Positions 14,101-30,500 of a stretch of DNA of 64,000 nucleotides are shown here, one piece after another. This stretch comes from Glandiceps talaboti (taxonomy: Eukaryota; Hemichordata; Enteropneusta; Spengelidae). Numbering within the stretch: position 1 is the stretch's first letter; every line of letters starts with the position of its first letter. The notes beneath the pieces were generated by a model. That model did no database searches. It had not been told where the DNA came from and saw only the letters and a list, made by a program, of their open reading frames with translations. The translations under genes and the position numbers were made by a program. The stretch is from contig NC_135549.1 in NCBI RefSeq assembly GCF_964340395.1, forward strand, positions 4,945,501 to 5,009,500, read 5' to 3'.

Positions 14101-17100
14101 TCCTTTTTTATCATCTTTGTCAGTTTTCTTTTCATTGGGTAATCCAAATAAGAAGTGTGTCCGTCTAGTTGTTGGGAATTCCTCCAATAATGTCACTGTA
14201 CTGTTTAAGTATGCAATGATTTGTCCACGCAGAGAATACTGGGATATACGACGTTGGAAGCGCAGACAAAACTTCGAAATTAAACTCCTGTTCAAAAACA
14301 AGAAAATAATCTGTCATGAGATTTGAATTCTTTGTCTATGGCTCATTGACCTTGAACTATACTCTATCAAGGTCACAACCCTGGCAGTTATAACATGAGA
14401 CGTACTCACCATATAATGTTCATATATGGCAGAGATTAAAAGTATGTTTTTCTTGAATGAAATTCTACTGTAATCATTGTTCACCAGAGGTCAGCAAAAC
14501 TGATAAATGCCATTTTGATGATACACAGAGGGTACATGTAATAAATGTATGTCGTGAGATTGGCATTGACAAGCTTGGATTGACACAAACTGGAACTATT
14601 TTTGTGGTAATGAATATAACAGGTTCAGTCAATGAGCCACCAGGGTATAAATATACAAGGAGTGTAATTCAAGTTATAGTTAATGACACAAACCTTTTCA
14701 GTTTTTCTACTTCATCATTACTTTTCATGAGAGTACCCATACTTTGTTTCTTGGTAAGATATTCATTTAGCATCATATCTCTGGATGGTACCTATAAAAC
14801 AGACAAATCAGATGAAGGTATATTTAAAGCAAACAGTGAAGAATCTTTAGAAAACTAGAATATTGTACACCTCAGCAGTCTTTGTCTTTTAATCTCACAT
14901 AGTGTTGGACTATACAGCTCAATACAATTCATGGAATTATTAGAATTCATTTTGGTTTTGAAGTACATGTAGCTGTGATGTGTCCCTATTCGAATGAAAT
15001 ATCTTTTCAATCTGTATAATAATGTACCAATTGAACAAAGCCATCGATGTCAAGTAACTCTTTGGTGATGTCTTCTGTATGATTAATGTCTCTTCATAGA
15101 ATTGTCATCTGATAGAAATTCATTCACAAGAATGAATTGGATTTGGTCAATAGTGGAGTCCTCAAAGAGAAGAGGAGTCAGACCAATATATCACAAGTAT
15201 ACTACAGGTACATGTATAATACTGCTAAAGAATTTTGCAAAGCTGGTAGCCCTGTGCTATTTGAAATGCCAAATATTCCTTGTAGATGAAGTTTGAAGAC
15301 TCTGGGTTTACATTAATAAATGAAAATTTCTACTCTGTCAAAAAAAAAAATTAGAAAAGAAATCCCCAAGTTTTGCAGCTGTCCTTTCAGATATGTTTGT
15401 AATAAATATTTTCACTTGAAATACCACAATACTCTTTACACTTGTTATAATGATAATTTTACAGCAAACGTGCCCTATTTTATGACGACGGGGTATTGAC
15501 CCAACATATCAATCTTTAATAGACAACCTACCTTCTCAAGTTGTAGAGATACAAATGATTCTGGAGATCTCTTGTGTCTTTCCATACCAGTCTTTAGTTT
15601 TGCTGCAAAGACTACAGACGACGCCATGGATTGGACGTTGACTGGTCCTGATGCCATACTGGTTGTCATGGCAGTCAGAGAACTCTTCTCACTACGTGAA
15701 TCTGATGGCGACTTACGTCCACTGAGACAAGTAAAGAAAACATTTACAACATAGCTTTTGAAAAGGACATGGTTATCTTTGTTTTGTAGTGAAATATCTT
15801 GATATTAATAGTACTCCAGTTGTTGAATCATATAAGTTCTAGTGTATACGATGTATGTACATTGTGTAGAAGGACCGACTTTAACCAGAAAATGAAACCT
15901 CAGTTACAAAGTGGCGGCTTTTAAACTTTATTAACCAGTTTTTCTGTACAGATAATGTAATCAAACTCAAACACCAGCATAACTTTGCAACATATTGAAA
16001 AGTATCATAATACTGTGCTTTATACACTTGTAAGTTATAAGTTGGTTGGAAAATGTATTAACTATGAATCAATTAGTTTTTTGAAAAGTGCAGAATTGAA
16101 AGATGTATTTAGTCCGAAAATACATGTACTTTGAATAAAGAATAGTCTTATCACTGAAAAAGGTTAGTTGTTTTGTTGGCATGCAAAGGATTTTTGAAGC
16201 ACTGTTATACAGCAAAATATGTATTGAAAGTAATATTATATGTCTCCCAAGTAATGGTGTAGCCATGGTCAACATCTTTGCAATCTCTCCCCCCCCCCCC
16301 CCCCCAAGTTCTGTACTATATTTCCATAGATTCACCTATGTAGAAATAGATTCCCTATATGGAACAAACGAAACTACCAGCACTTTCACGATTATATTGC
16401 AAACAAACCTGGAACAACCAGGTTATTTCAAATAATAATATCATGTTATGATTCAAAATTTTGTTTTTCAACACATATCAGTAAATAAATAAATAAATAA
16501 ATGAATGTGTATTGATCTATTCATCATCATTTAGTGAGACTAATGTATACTAAACCTACAAGAATCTATGACACCTACCTCTTGGTACTATCTGATGGTG
16601 CTGAGACTTCCTGGAAGTAGGAACAAGCATCAGCTTGTTGTACAGCACTAAGTAAGGCATTCTTCTGTACAACCTGACATTGTACAGCTGTGCGTAGATT
16701 GTCAAGTCCATTACCTTCCACCATCTGTAGAATTACACAGAATTCATAATATGACATCAGTGAACCAGAGATAGTCAGATTATTTTCTTTGTTCTTTGAA
16801 CATTTTGTCTTTTTCCTTATGGACAGTTTCGATACTTAGTTGCGTCAGTAGATCTTATAGTATTGTATGACAATAAATACTTTTTATACATGTTATATGA
16901 TAGGAATAGTTTCACCTGCATTATGAAGGAAATGGAAATGTACAAAGATTGAAATGTGACATGATCTCACCCTGATAAAACCATCTCTGTTTCTGAATGT
17001 AAACATGCCAACATTTTTCTCATCAAGTTCTTGAATTGCCAAGTACAGGCTTGATGGTACATATCTGGAAGGAAAGAATAACATACAATGTAGATAGAAA

Positions 17101-20100
17101 ACTAGAAGTACTATCATGACATGTTGCTCATTTCATTTCACAATAAAAACAACAGTAACTTATACTCATTGAACAGCATTGAATGAATGGAAATACCATG
17201 TATAAACTTGACTATGCTGCAATGAATTCTTGTCTTGTACCAGAAGTACATAAATGTGATTAAATAAATTGCACACGTAAACCCACATTATGTACTGTCA
17301 AACACACTCACACCCATCCCCTCTGTATTGTTTGTGTACTGAATAAGACTTTTTAAGAGTCTGAAGGGCTGAGAGGTCTTCCTCATGTCACTAACATCAC
17401 AGCTAGACCATCAAGTGAACTCCACAGTCTATGCTATTAATATGCAGCAGAAAATACTGCAAGTACAAGTACACTCTTGAGCACCCACATTGGCACTCAA
17501 GTGGCATTGGGTTTTGTTATTATCACATAATTATGTTTCTCAACAACAGCAAATTTCATACTGTGCAATCATGTGATTTTGTGTTCAAGGAACGATTGCA
17601 CCCTCATATGCATACATGTATGCGATAATGCTTTCAGTATAGCACTGCAGTGCAACTACCACTACATTGTGCAAGTAATTGCTGGTACATATATTAAATA
17701 ATATTACTGTACAGTAACTACTACAACTACTATGTCAAAGTGCTTGACATCTTGTTCATAAGTCGAAATGAAACGAAGGAAACACTTATACATTAGCCAT
17801 GCATTAATTTCTTGTAACTGACTCCTTACCTGTCTATGCTACTGTCATCTTCTTGTAAAGCTGTGATAAATACTGGTGGAGGCTGATCAGCATTCTCTTT
17901 AAACGAGGCAAACTCAAACTGGACATAGCGTAGGTACAGATGAAACTCTTCAAACCCCATTTCAAATGCATGTCTCTTATAGAGATTGGAGAGAATCTCT
18001 GTTTCCCAGGCTGCGTCTATGAGCCTGTGTCGTTGTGTGACAGTATCCAGTAGTCTACACCATATGTTGAGTAACTCTGTCTGCTTCTCTTTCTTACTTA
18101 GCTTACCACCACTGGTTTCTCTAGATTTAAACACCGATTCACCTATCTCACACATGAATAAGGGATCTTCAGCAAAAACATCTGCAAAAATCTACAGGAT
18201 GAATCAATACTATCATTATCACTGCTCACAGTCAAAATGTTCATGTTTTGATTGTTTTAAACAGTTTTAATAACAGGAATTCTATATACCTTTTTGAAAA
18301 CCATCAACTTTTGTTTTTCTTATCAAAACAACTCATTCAATCAGTTACCATGGTAAATAGCTTCTGATCAAAGTCTGCAGATTTGACATTGAAATATTTG
18401 CTTCAATTCATTCTATCCCTGTGTTTACAGAAAGGTGGGATGAACTTTGGCAAAAATCTTTACAATGCCTCTCATTGAAACATACATGTATGACTGAGAC
18501 TTACATCTTTCTGTACTTGCAGAGAAAAACTATTTCCCATAACTTGTAAGGTGTCCCACTCTTTGTGGGCAAGTTCTAGAAGTTTCTTTTCAAGTCCAAT
18601 GGCTTCTGTCACTGACTTTGGTTGGTGGGTGTAGTACAAATCCTAAGAAAGAATGAGAGGTAAACATATTTACATTTACGGAACGGTTTAGACACTGGTG
18701 GGATTTCATAAGAAATAAAAGCTACAGTAGGGTTTGTAGAGCCACAAAGGAGTTGATTTGCATATTGCTGTATGGATACACATCTCAGTTTGTAGGTGTT
18801 GTCGCTTGTTTTGATTACTGTGTACCAAAACACTGGGACACATCATGAGTTATATGACCATTTTCGAGAATCAATAGTTTATGGTAGTATTTTCTTATAT
18901 ATTTGTGAACTTCCTGGGATAGATTTGGACAATCCTAGCATCCTCATACATTTTAGCAGGTCCAGGATATTTTGACATTTGTATTTTGATCATACATAAT
19001 CTGCCTAACACTATGCTTCAAAAATCTTCCAAATGCTGAGAGTGAAAATCTTTCAGAATGAGTCTTGACTAAAATGACTAAAAATGAAAGGTAAAATACT
19101 TACAAAGAATGCTGTACTTAGACACACAGGTAATCTACTGGCCAAGGCTAGTGATGGATGGAACTCTAACATGTAGACATGTTTCAAGGCTGGCCTATAA
19201 AATAAAGAACACAGACTGACTTATTATTGTGGCTCAGCTACATCAATATGAATCAGTCTGCACAAGCCTTAGAAGGAGAATACTACTTTTTTGTTTAAAA
19301 AAATTCAAAATCACTATAATTTCCTTTCGACAGGTTCATAGTATTTCTGCTAATGGTAGTGAGTAGATACATTCCCATAGTATATGGCTTTCCCACAAAA
19401 AAGATGGTTATGTACAAGATTATGAAGATTATCTAGGTTTTACTTCGTTAGTAGGGTTTCAAAATCTTAAGAAAAACACTGCATTCAACATATTATAGTT
19501 ATGGTGAGTTGATCATTATAGAAATTGAAATGTCATAATTGAAAAAATTGTCATGATCAAAGTTTTGGAGTTATTACTGAAAACACATGATAGTAGTTTG
19601 ATAGTACTGGGTAGCTTCTTTTAATTTGCAGTTTAATGAATATAGCAATTACATACTTTGATGGCTATAGTGGGCAGAAATACAAAATGAGGCTCAGTCT
19701 GAATTTGGAACACTTGATACAGTACTTGATAAACTTGGATTACAGTAGTCAGTACAGGGTAGTGCCCCCCCCCCCCTCCCCCATTCGATAATGATAAGGC
19801 AAGCATATTTATGCCCAAAGGTACTAATAGTAGAATGACAGTTGGACTGACTGGCAAGTTATCCCCATAGAGGGTGCACTCCATGAATTTCGCAATGTCT
19901 TTATGTAACATTTGTCAAACTACCAAATGTCACTTACATTTATGGTGAGATAGACAGTTGGAGAGCATGTACAAATGTACCAGTGTTTTATTTAAGGGCA
20001 GTAAGTAGGTAAAATCTACCGAGGTTCCCACATCATTTTACCAGGGTTCCCCACCTAAACTATGATACATTGCATGGGAAGCACTACCAGTTTTACCTCT

Positions 20101-23100
20101 TTCCCCCTTTCTGTTACCGGGGTTCCCAAACTTTAGCAAAAACACTGTGTACGGATCAACAACATTGATTGTAAACAACAAATTTTTAGGAACTTACCGA
20201 CTGAGATTCAAGGCAACTAACTGTTTGGGTACAATCTGATGTGGCAGACCAAACTCTGTATCACCGTCTCTTGTCACTTTCTGTATGTACTCTCTCTGGT
20301 CATCAATCTGTCAATCAACAAACAAACAACAATTACATGATAAGTCAACCAACCAACCAACCAACCAACCAACCAACCAACCAACCAACAAACAAATAAC
20401 CATGTCAGATAAGATGTAAAAGAATACACTACAATGTAGTCCAGAGTGAAAACTTCACTAGACACATATTTTTGGAGTTTTATATGTAAGTTTCATGCAT
20501 CCAATAAGAGAAAAGAAAAGTTACAAATATATGCCAATGACCTTAGATTAAAAAAAATATTTAAAATGCATTTTATCAATAAATATGGTCAATAAAAATG
20601 TTCTTGGCTGTGATACTGACATTACTACTCTGACCTGTTGCCATGGACCATTCTGGAATGAACTTATTCACTCTTATAGTGTAACCATGGAAACTAATGT
20701 GTTCTGTCACGAATTGTCTTAAATCTGGTTAACACAAAACTATCCTGATACGATGTAGACTTAAAGACACTCACTACATTAAGACTGAAGTGTTTTGATG
20801 GACACTGACCTGTTTATCAAGCATAGACTTGACAAGACTGCAGTGAAGACGTAGACACACACTTTCAGCTCTGTATGTCTTCACAAAGTATGCTGCATCA
20901 AAGTCAAAACGAGGTCTCTTGTAGATGATGTTAGTGATGACTTGTGTTAGTTGCCGCTTTTCTTGCATATCAAACACATTGTGATAGGCTTCCACGTAAC
21001 AGTCAAGTAACTGTAATACAAAGAGAATTATACACATATCAAAACTTAAATACCTATTACATACAAAATGTAACTAAGCCTTTACAAGGTTGATTTTAGA
21101 TAGACGTAATATCTTTCATACCAGCTCATCTATTTAGGTAACAGTTCGGACAGTGTCTCAACTGCTTTTTTTATTGTAGTTATTGGACAGTTCTTTTGCA
21201 TCAACATTTTCCTTAATAAGTTAAGATAATAACTGTAAGAAAAGACATGTTAAAACAGAAGACATCACAAACAGTAAAGAAATCTAAACTGGTACTCTGT
21301 TTTCTGATAAGATTTGAACCAGCTGAGGTATGATTAACAGATTGCACTATACAGTGTGGTATATTATAAATCCATTATTGAATACCAACTAGTTTTGCCT
21401 GAACCTCATATTCAAAATAGTAAAATAAATCTGGAAAAATTGAAGATGGAAAAGAATTTGTACCTGTCGTTTATTTTCTAAGTAGGCTGCTTCATTTGTC
21501 CACAGATCTAGAAGTATAGCAAACCTATCAACTTGTTGATGACCATACATGGGCATGTCAACATCTCCAGCTGGTAGACTCTGAAACATAAACAAATACT
21601 GTTATACACAAATATATTTTGTTTGAGTTGTTTTTACACTTTACTATCACCCCCCCCCCCCCCCCATATCCAGCAATAACTGCATACCTCACTGAACTCT
21701 TTTGAACACATAGATTGTATGACAGTGCTATTATACACATATTGCCTGGCTATGAGTGCACTAGTTGACCACAAAAGCAGTTATATAGCAACTATTTCCT
21801 GAAGCTGAAAGCCTCGGGAAACAGTTTCCTCATAACAGCACAAGAGGTAATATAACATCTACTATGAAAATGTTGTTATAAATATAAGTAGTATAAATAC
21901 TTCTCAGTATCTACATTTACATTTTAAATGATGTATGGTGTATAACCACTGAACAAGTGTATCAATTCAAGTATTAGTCTCAAACCAAAGGATCACAATT
22001 TTGAAACCAAGATATATGTACACATTCTGAAACCTTTCTTACTTTAATCACTAACTATAAAACATCTGTATACCTGTCGTTTTCTTGCAGAGTCTGCCCG
22101 CCTCATACCAGCGACACCATCTACACATCTATTCTCTTTATCTTTCTCTATGAAGTGGGTGGCTATCAGTAACAAATCTTTCTCTAGATCCCTGCAAATA
22201 GAAATGAAATAACCACACAATATAAACACCATATACTAAGTTCTGAATACATCTACAACATGATTTCAGGTAGAAGTCAGGATCATTTTCTTGTCTATAC
22301 CCCCTTTACACACATAGTCCTCTTTCACATGTATACATCAAGTGCTACCAAGATGTAATTGATACACTGGGACAAATTTACACTGTGAGATATGTCATGT
22401 CACTCCGCTCTATCTGTGAAAGGGGTTGACTGTTGTGTGAGGGCGCCCTGTCACAGCATGCATGTACCTTACAGACTAGGACAAATCAAAACTTTTGCTT
22501 ACACACACAAGTCCATGAAAGTCTTCAGCAGCAAAAGTTTGGTTAGCATGTACTTACTCTAGATCTTTCAATGCTGCATCATAAATTACATAGTATCCTC
22601 TCTGGTCTTGGACATGCACTTTGCCCTCTTCAAGTGTATAGAAGTCATCATGGTTTTCAACTTCAGAGAATTCCATAAATTCTGTTTCACTGACTCTGTA
22701 ATGTACAGTTAGCGTTACCAAATTAGATATATTCACATCACATGTAATATGACCATGATGAAATTGCCACATGTATTGAACTTATCAACTTATTTTGAAT
22801 TGCACATATTACATTTCCTTGTAATATCATTTGATAATTTGAAGGATTTAATAACAAGTGTATTACTACCACTAATAACAAAATCTAAACTTATTTCATA
22901 ATACAAATGTGTGTCCTTGTCAAGTGTTGTGAGCTTAGCTAACAAATACAATACTCAGACTCACTTAGATTTACATGTACATATCACTTTCCTGAAAGCA
23001 AATTGGCAAACACTGTTTAATGCCCCTCATTGTTAAATTATTACAAGCAACATGTCCTTTCAAGATTCCCCCCCCACCACCACCACCACCACCACCACCA

Positions 23101-24139
23101 CCCCCATTTTCACACTATGTGCTCTACTTACTTGTAATCAGCCGGCGTATAATGCAGGTAGTGATGTGATCCAAGACCACCTCCACCATCCTGACCTCCT
23201 TCACGTACACCAACTCTATGATTCTGACTGTAAGGTAATAGGGAAGGTTAGGTGAAAGGTTTACAAAATACAAAATTTGCTTTGTTGACAGTTTGCACAC
23301 ATACAGGTCCTAACAATTTTTGGACATATAGTATTGGCTATTTTAATATACACACACAAACACCCCCCCCCCCACACACACACACACACACAAAAGCAGG
23401 CACAGTACCTCATTATACCTGTACTTGCCATTTGCCAACAGAAAGGGAAGAGGACGGGAGAATCTTGGGTCTAGCAGTTTTTATATCATTTTTGACCAAA
23501 TCAAATGGTTTGCAGTATGATTACCATTAATAAACAGCACACTTAGAAATTACAAGACGACTTGATACCTTAATCATTTTATCCAGGAATAAAGCACTAA
23601 TATGGCAATGCCAATAACAATCATGATCTTACCTGGTTCTCTTCTGTTTACCACTCTCCAAAGACAGACCACCATCATTGATTGTCAGAGTTCTCTCCAC
23701 AGAGCGAAAGTAATTCAGAATACTCAAACACTGTCAGATCAAAATGAAATAACAGTCTTTATAAACATGATGTATCAAGAGTAAATCAGAATTAATTTGA
23801 AATTCATTAATTCATCATGTATTCTTTTGTCATCAGGTATGTGACGGAGATTCACTCTCGCGTTATTCTTTTTTTTACATTGTAAGTTCTGCAGCACCAA
23901 AGCTATGTATTCTCATTAAACGCTAAGATGCATATTATGCTATGCAAATGTGGACTTGCAAATGTTGATATGTGCATATGCAGATATAATGCAACTGAAT
24001 TCCTTCATTATGTAGACTGATCAGAGAATAAATAGTGCATTTTCAGTTCAAATGAACACTTCAGTCTAAATCCAATTACATGTATCATATGCTGAGAACT
24101 TGTGATTTATTTACACATTATCATCACCATCACCATCAC

Positions 24140-24172
<33 letters not shown>

Positions 24173-27100
24173 AGTACCACTTCTAAATGGGTGATGTCTC
24201 ATTTTGTGAGATTCAGGTTGAGGTGTTCAGATTAAAAGAGGAAACATTAACACTGACTATGTATACAAAAGAGGATACACAGGACAAGACAACTAAATCA
24301 GTGATACCAAATGAAATAATGAAAACTAATCTTCATAACCTCCTTCTTGGGTACGAATTCAACAAAATTGTCTGAAGCCAAGCTGTGTAAATATTGTGAT
24401 TATTTTATATACTTACACTTCGTTGTAGATCTCGTACTCTTAGATGCCGCAGAGTAAGAAACGATAGATAACCACCCTGTATCATGGTAGGATCTTGGTG
24501 ACTTTCATCATCGTCGTCAAGTCCTAACATCTGCATTGCATTGAAATAGTTGTACTCATCACTGTTGTTACGTCGCCTTCCTGTCGCACTGCCAGATCTA
24601 GACCCAGCTCTAGATGTCCGACCACTGAAATTGACATTGTCTGTATCTTTCTCATCAAACTCCACCACTGTCAGATCATCTTCCTTAGCGTGTCTGTAGT
24701 AGAGAATATAATGACAGTGTGACACAAACTCTCAGGTTTCCCCCACAACTATTATAAAATATATACACTGCCCCCAATATGGATTATGCCTTTACGATCT
24801 GATGATAATCTGCCTGACATAAGGAGGGCAGATAACATCCTAATCTGAGGTGAAAATGCCTATATTGCAAGCCATGTTTTTATTAAAATGTGAAGTGAAT
24901 GTTTATAGGGATATATATATTTGATTTTCGTATTGATGGTTTTCATCTAGTTAGATTGCCAAAATATGAGAGTATCTTGTCAGGATTTACATGAGGTACT
25001 AGTAACAGGTATGCTTTTTTTGTATATTGATTCACCTTTATACTAAATAGTACTGTCTGGGAGGCATGTCTCGCAGTCCAAAAGTGTGTGAGTAAATGTT
25101 CACCAAAATTTACACTTAATTTATAGACTTACCCACTATACAGATCTAGCAGTCCAAAATTGTGTCACTGAATTAATGTTCACTAGACAAAATACATTAC
25201 ATTATAGACTTACCCACTGTACAGATCACTATTCAAGTAGATTTTCCTCCAAATACTACTGGTATTAGATGCTGCTTTGTGTGACGTGACTGATATAGGT
25301 TGGGTTGTAGGTGGATCTCTTACAGCAATGGCGTGTTGTTTCAAAGCATCCTGGACTTTCTATATAACAAAAACCATGACAGACAGACAGACAGAAATCA
25401 CTGACAAGTGTCAAATTTCTACTAATATCTATCAATTCTATTATCAAATATCAAAATATCTTTTTGGTCCATTTTATGCAAAAATAAATGGAACTTCACC
25501 TTTTGGTTTTTCTGGACATAAAATTACAATCATGTATATAACATTATTTAAAACAGATATTACACATAAATTAAAAACTGTCATTATACACACTTTAAAA
25601 TGGTCAGATGGTCACCCACTGACAGAATATGACCAAAGTCTGGTATCATCATTTATATACTGAAAACATTACCCAAACTACAATAATCTGTTTGAGTGAC
25701 CTCTCACCTCTGCAACAATGTACAACCCGCAAAAACACCAGTGCGCTTGCTTGAATGAAGTGAACCGAGGAAAGACTTCACACCAAGGACATTATTAGGT
25801 AAAACAATAATACAACTGATACAACAACAGGGGGTGCCTCAGTTGTATGAAACTTGTCTCATTCCTACTTACCACAAGCAGGCAAATGCACTGGTGATTT
25901 TTCATAAGTTGTAAACTAATCATTATATTGATTTATGCTCACATGTACAGCATTGTATATATACCAATATTTTGACCTCATAATAAAACATTATTACAAC
26001 AAATAGATGCGCATATTCAAAGATTACCATTTACGTATTTGAAAGTAAATGAAATTGTAACTTATTAATTGACCCCAAACATTTGAACTTTTGAACTATA
26101 ACCCTACACTTAATAGGACACTTGTCTGTTGTCTTTTTCGGTAAATTTTAAAGAGCCCTTCATCTTCTAAACACACATATTTGTCATCTGAATCTGTCCT
26201 TTAGGTCACATGTATACAGCCATGCAGTGTAGTTGTTAGGTACATAACATGTACAATGTATCTAAGTACAATATCACACTATTGATATATGTTACTTACA
26301 TGTATGCCTTATTGTACATACATCTCTCAGTACAAACTTATCTACTTAGTATTACATGTACATGTTCCTGCTATCACTCACCTAACTACTCATGTACAGC
26401 CAATGTCTTCTGTGATGTCATTACCTGTACTGTATCTAGCCTTGCCTAAGTCACCCCTGGCGATCCATCTGTCTCTCTATGTCTATATTCTAGTCTCCTA
26501 ATTGACTTGGACAGTACTAAATTCCTATCCTGTCTGGTATAATGTTAGTGAATATCAATTGCATGATATCAGTATCTCTATTCAATCCATTCTAAACCTG
26601 TTCTGACATTGTCTTTCACACCTTTAGAAGATCTCCTGAAAGGAAACTGTCCTGGCCTTATTCTATATGTGCTAGTGCATACATATGACTCTAAAGTCCA
26701 AGACTGAACTTTGATGTTTTGATTTGATATTCAAATGATGAACAGTTAACTGTTGATAAAGTTGGAAACTGATTAATCACAGCTTGCTAATACAAAATTA
26801 TGCACATTAAGATGTAAATGACACTTTTGACACACTAATGCAATCCATGACTTGATCAATTCTACAAACAATTAGGAAAAGATGATAGAAGGATCTTGAT
26901 ATGGTTGGGATTCAGTTTGCACAAGTATCCATCAGTAGAAGTAGGTGCACAAATATGTGTCATAATAGGCTCTGTTGAACTCAAAATCAGCCCTTATAAT
27001 GTCAACACTAAGTCATTTTTTAATCTCATGACAAACTTCACATCAACAATCAACGTTATTTATAAATATTATGTTTATATACTTACAGTTGAATCAGTGA

Positions 27101-27483
27101 CCGTCAGAAATCTAGACTGTGCTTGCAATAGTAAATCTATGTTATTCTTTTGCCGTAGTTTTGTCAACATCTTCTCTTGTTGAGGATCTCTTTCTGGTCT
27201 AATAAACACACGATATAAATATAATATTAGAAAATATAAATTTATTACATGTATCATATTTCAAATGGTTGCAATGAATTACAATAATGTTTTGATTATG
27301 TGAAAATGTAGTTTACATATCATTTATGAAACCCACTGCATTTTGTCTTACATTGTATATTGTATATATTTTAGACAAAGCATCACTAGTACATGGAATC
27401 AAGTAGGTTTATTATTCAAGACACAAACACACACACCTACACACACACGCGCGTACACACACACACACACACACACACATAAC

Positions 27484-27544
<61 letters not shown>

Positions 27545-30500
27545 GTACACACAGAGTACATTTTACAATCTCAAGTTATACACACATATTATTCTTACTT
27601 GATTTTGATGAATGACAACCAGTTAGATTCTTTCTTCAATGCTTTAGATGGGCTGTCTGTCCCCCACATCTCAAGACCAAGCTGAAAATGAACAAGACAA
27701 AGTGGTGGATGTGTAGTATAATGTAAACAATGGGATGAATGGATGAAACTTGTACAGTTTTAGTGTACTTCTATCAAACTTCTACCAAATAAACTAGTGA
27801 TAAGGGACAGATTCAATTGTTTTCACTGATAAACTCTAATGCATGCAAGCTACATTTTGTAATAATAGTAAAACTGATGAATAAATTTCCCTATTTCTCT
27901 GAACTTTGCAGTCAACAATCTTAATGTCTATCGGGTTACCTGATACTATCACAGCGACTGTGTATCACCTGACTCCTTGAACAGAGAGGTTGCATGTACT
28001 TGTCACATGTTATGTTGACTATACTATGCTTACTATACATATGATCTTGACCCACTCCACTTGATCATCAAATACCCAATGCAATCATTTGACAAATTTT
28101 GCTGAAAGATAATCATAGACTAGCAGAAGGAAATTCTCACCTCTATTTTATCATATGTTGGGAATGTTTTTTGTTGTTCTTGCTTGGCAAAGTATGTTCT
28201 AAATCTTCTGTTGACATTGGCGACAAGTTCCATTTCATCTGCTGTGGTCACGATTTGAGTTATGTCCTGGAAAAAACATCAAGAATTGCAATTAAATGCA
28301 AAACATACATTTTTTTGTACATTTTGAGATAACCACCAGCCAAGACAATGTACAATTAATACATTGTGTTAGTTGAAAGTAGTCAAAACCAAGAATTTGA
28401 TTTGAATTTCAAAACCTACAATTTACACCTAAAGCAACATTGATATGTTCAAAGCATTAGAACTTAATTATGATTCTCACAATAGAACACTTACTATTTG
28501 CACACCATAGAACTTAACACTTTTACACTTAAACACTTACCACTTGCACACTGTAACACTTACCATTTGTACACCATAGCATGACATCAAGAATTCCAAC
28601 AAAGGTTTGAGGTGTTCTAAATCTGTAACATGTAGTGGTATACCCTGGGTAGCTTCATTGGAGACCATACCTCCAGCTACATGGAAGAAGAGTTTATAAG
28701 TTTCACTGATGAATGCTTGCTTTCAGGGCAAAAAATTTCAATTATAAAGATGAATATCAAAGAATACAGTTATCAAACCAAATCACTGACAGTGTTATGA
28801 CAGCATTACTGACAGAAGTAGTACTACTAGTAATAGTACCATGGTTCTCATTATACCAGTGTTCCTCACAAAAATGATCATACAAAAACTCTAAACAGAA
28901 CTTTCTCCATTTCCATTAACCTAAGTGCAATGATCCGAGATTCTTGGCAAGAATGACAGACTTAATATCATTAATTATTACCTAACAGTTTGAAAAAAGC
29001 TTTTATTTACACATTAAACTTACCACCAACAAGAGCAGATGATACTGCAGTGGTACTCAATAGATTGATGGATCCTGGTAGTGGTGCTGTAAGCCCTGAT
29101 GCTGCTGAACCAGGACGTGATGACCTACTGAATAGAGTATCTGTATGTGATAGTCTCTTCGTGTCACTTCTTGAGGTGTAAACACTTCTAGCTGTATCAG
29201 CAGGTGGTTCTGGTTGCAATATGTCCTCTTTGACATCATCAGATGGTGTTGGCATAATGTCGTATTTATGGCTAACAGGCAACCACTCTAAGATCTGAAT
29301 TTGTAATGTAGTAAAAGACTGTTAGAAATCAAAACTATCAAACTGACGTGAAAGCACTGCTAGGTTGTTAAGAATTGAAAGTTTAAATACAGACCATTGT
29401 AAATGTATTGGTAACATTTTGTATATTCACACATAATGGGTGAAAGTTTGGCTGGTTTGGATGTGCCTACTAGATCAAGAATTAACAGTACATTACATCA
29501 AGTTTACCCATGGACATTGAATGTAGGATGGTCTACAGTACATTGTATAAAGTTTACCCATGGACATTGAATGTAGGATGGTCTACAGTACATTACATAA
29601 AGTTTACCATGGACATTGAATGTAGGATGGTCTACATCATATTGTATAAAGTTTACCCATGGACATTGAATGTAGAATGGTCTACAGTACATTGTATAAA
29701 GTTTACCCATGGACACTGAATGTAGAATGGTCTACAGTACATTGTATAAAGTTTACCCATGGACATTGAATGTAGGATGGTCTACAGTACATTGTATAAA
29801 GTTTACCCATGGACATTGAATGTAGGATGGTCTACATCACATTGTATAAAGTTTACCCATGGACATTGAATGTAGGATGGTCTACATCACATTGTATAAA
29901 GTTTACCCATGGACATTGAATGTAGGATGGTCTACAGTACATTGTATAAAGTTTACCCATGGACATTGAATGTAGGATGGTCTACAGTACATTGTATAAA
30001 GTTTACCCATGGACATTGAATGTAGGATGGTCTACATCACATTGTATAAAGTTTACCCATGGACATTGAATGTAGGATGGTCTACAGTACATTGTATAAA
30101 GTTTACCCATGGACATTGAATGTAGGATGGTCTACAGTACATTACATAAAGTTTACCCATGGACATTGAATGTAGGATGGTCTACAGTACATTACATAAA
30201 GTTTACCCATGGACATTGAATGTAGAATGGTCTACATGTACATTGTACATCATATTGTATAAAGTTTACCAATGGACATTGAATGTAGGATGGTCTACAG
30301 TACATTGTATAAAGTTTACCCATGGACATTGAATGTAGGATGGTTTACAGTACATTGTATAAAGTTTACCCATGGACATTGAATGTAGGATGGTCTACAG
30401 TACATTGTATAAAGTTTACCCATGGACATTGAATGTAGGACGGTCTACAGTACATTGTATAAAGTTTACCCATGGACATTGAATGTAGGATGGTCTACAT

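Larger units (their letters stand above)
17830..25359 (-). other. CCDC162: CCDC162-like gene, coding exons 11-22 (aa 449-1078)
   Basis: Exons: 25214-25359, 24417-24693, 23633-23730, 23132-23227, 22558-22695, 22074-22191, 21464-21580, 20810-21010, 20198-20307, 19104-19194, 18505-18642, 17830-18191. Exon 12 has a Gly/Ser/Arg-rich patch (SRAGSRSGSATGRRR) and an acidic run (LDDDDE). Exon 14 has a Gly-rich insert (EGGQDGGGGLGSHH). Exons 15-22 are conserved-looking helical segments without a domain I can name, for example FDFDAAYFVKTYRAE in exon 18 and FEEFHLYLRYVQFEFASF in exon 22. Donors are mostly GTAAGT; exon 18 uses GTCAGT and exon 17 GTACAA. I see no catalytic motif. Confidence 0.8.
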
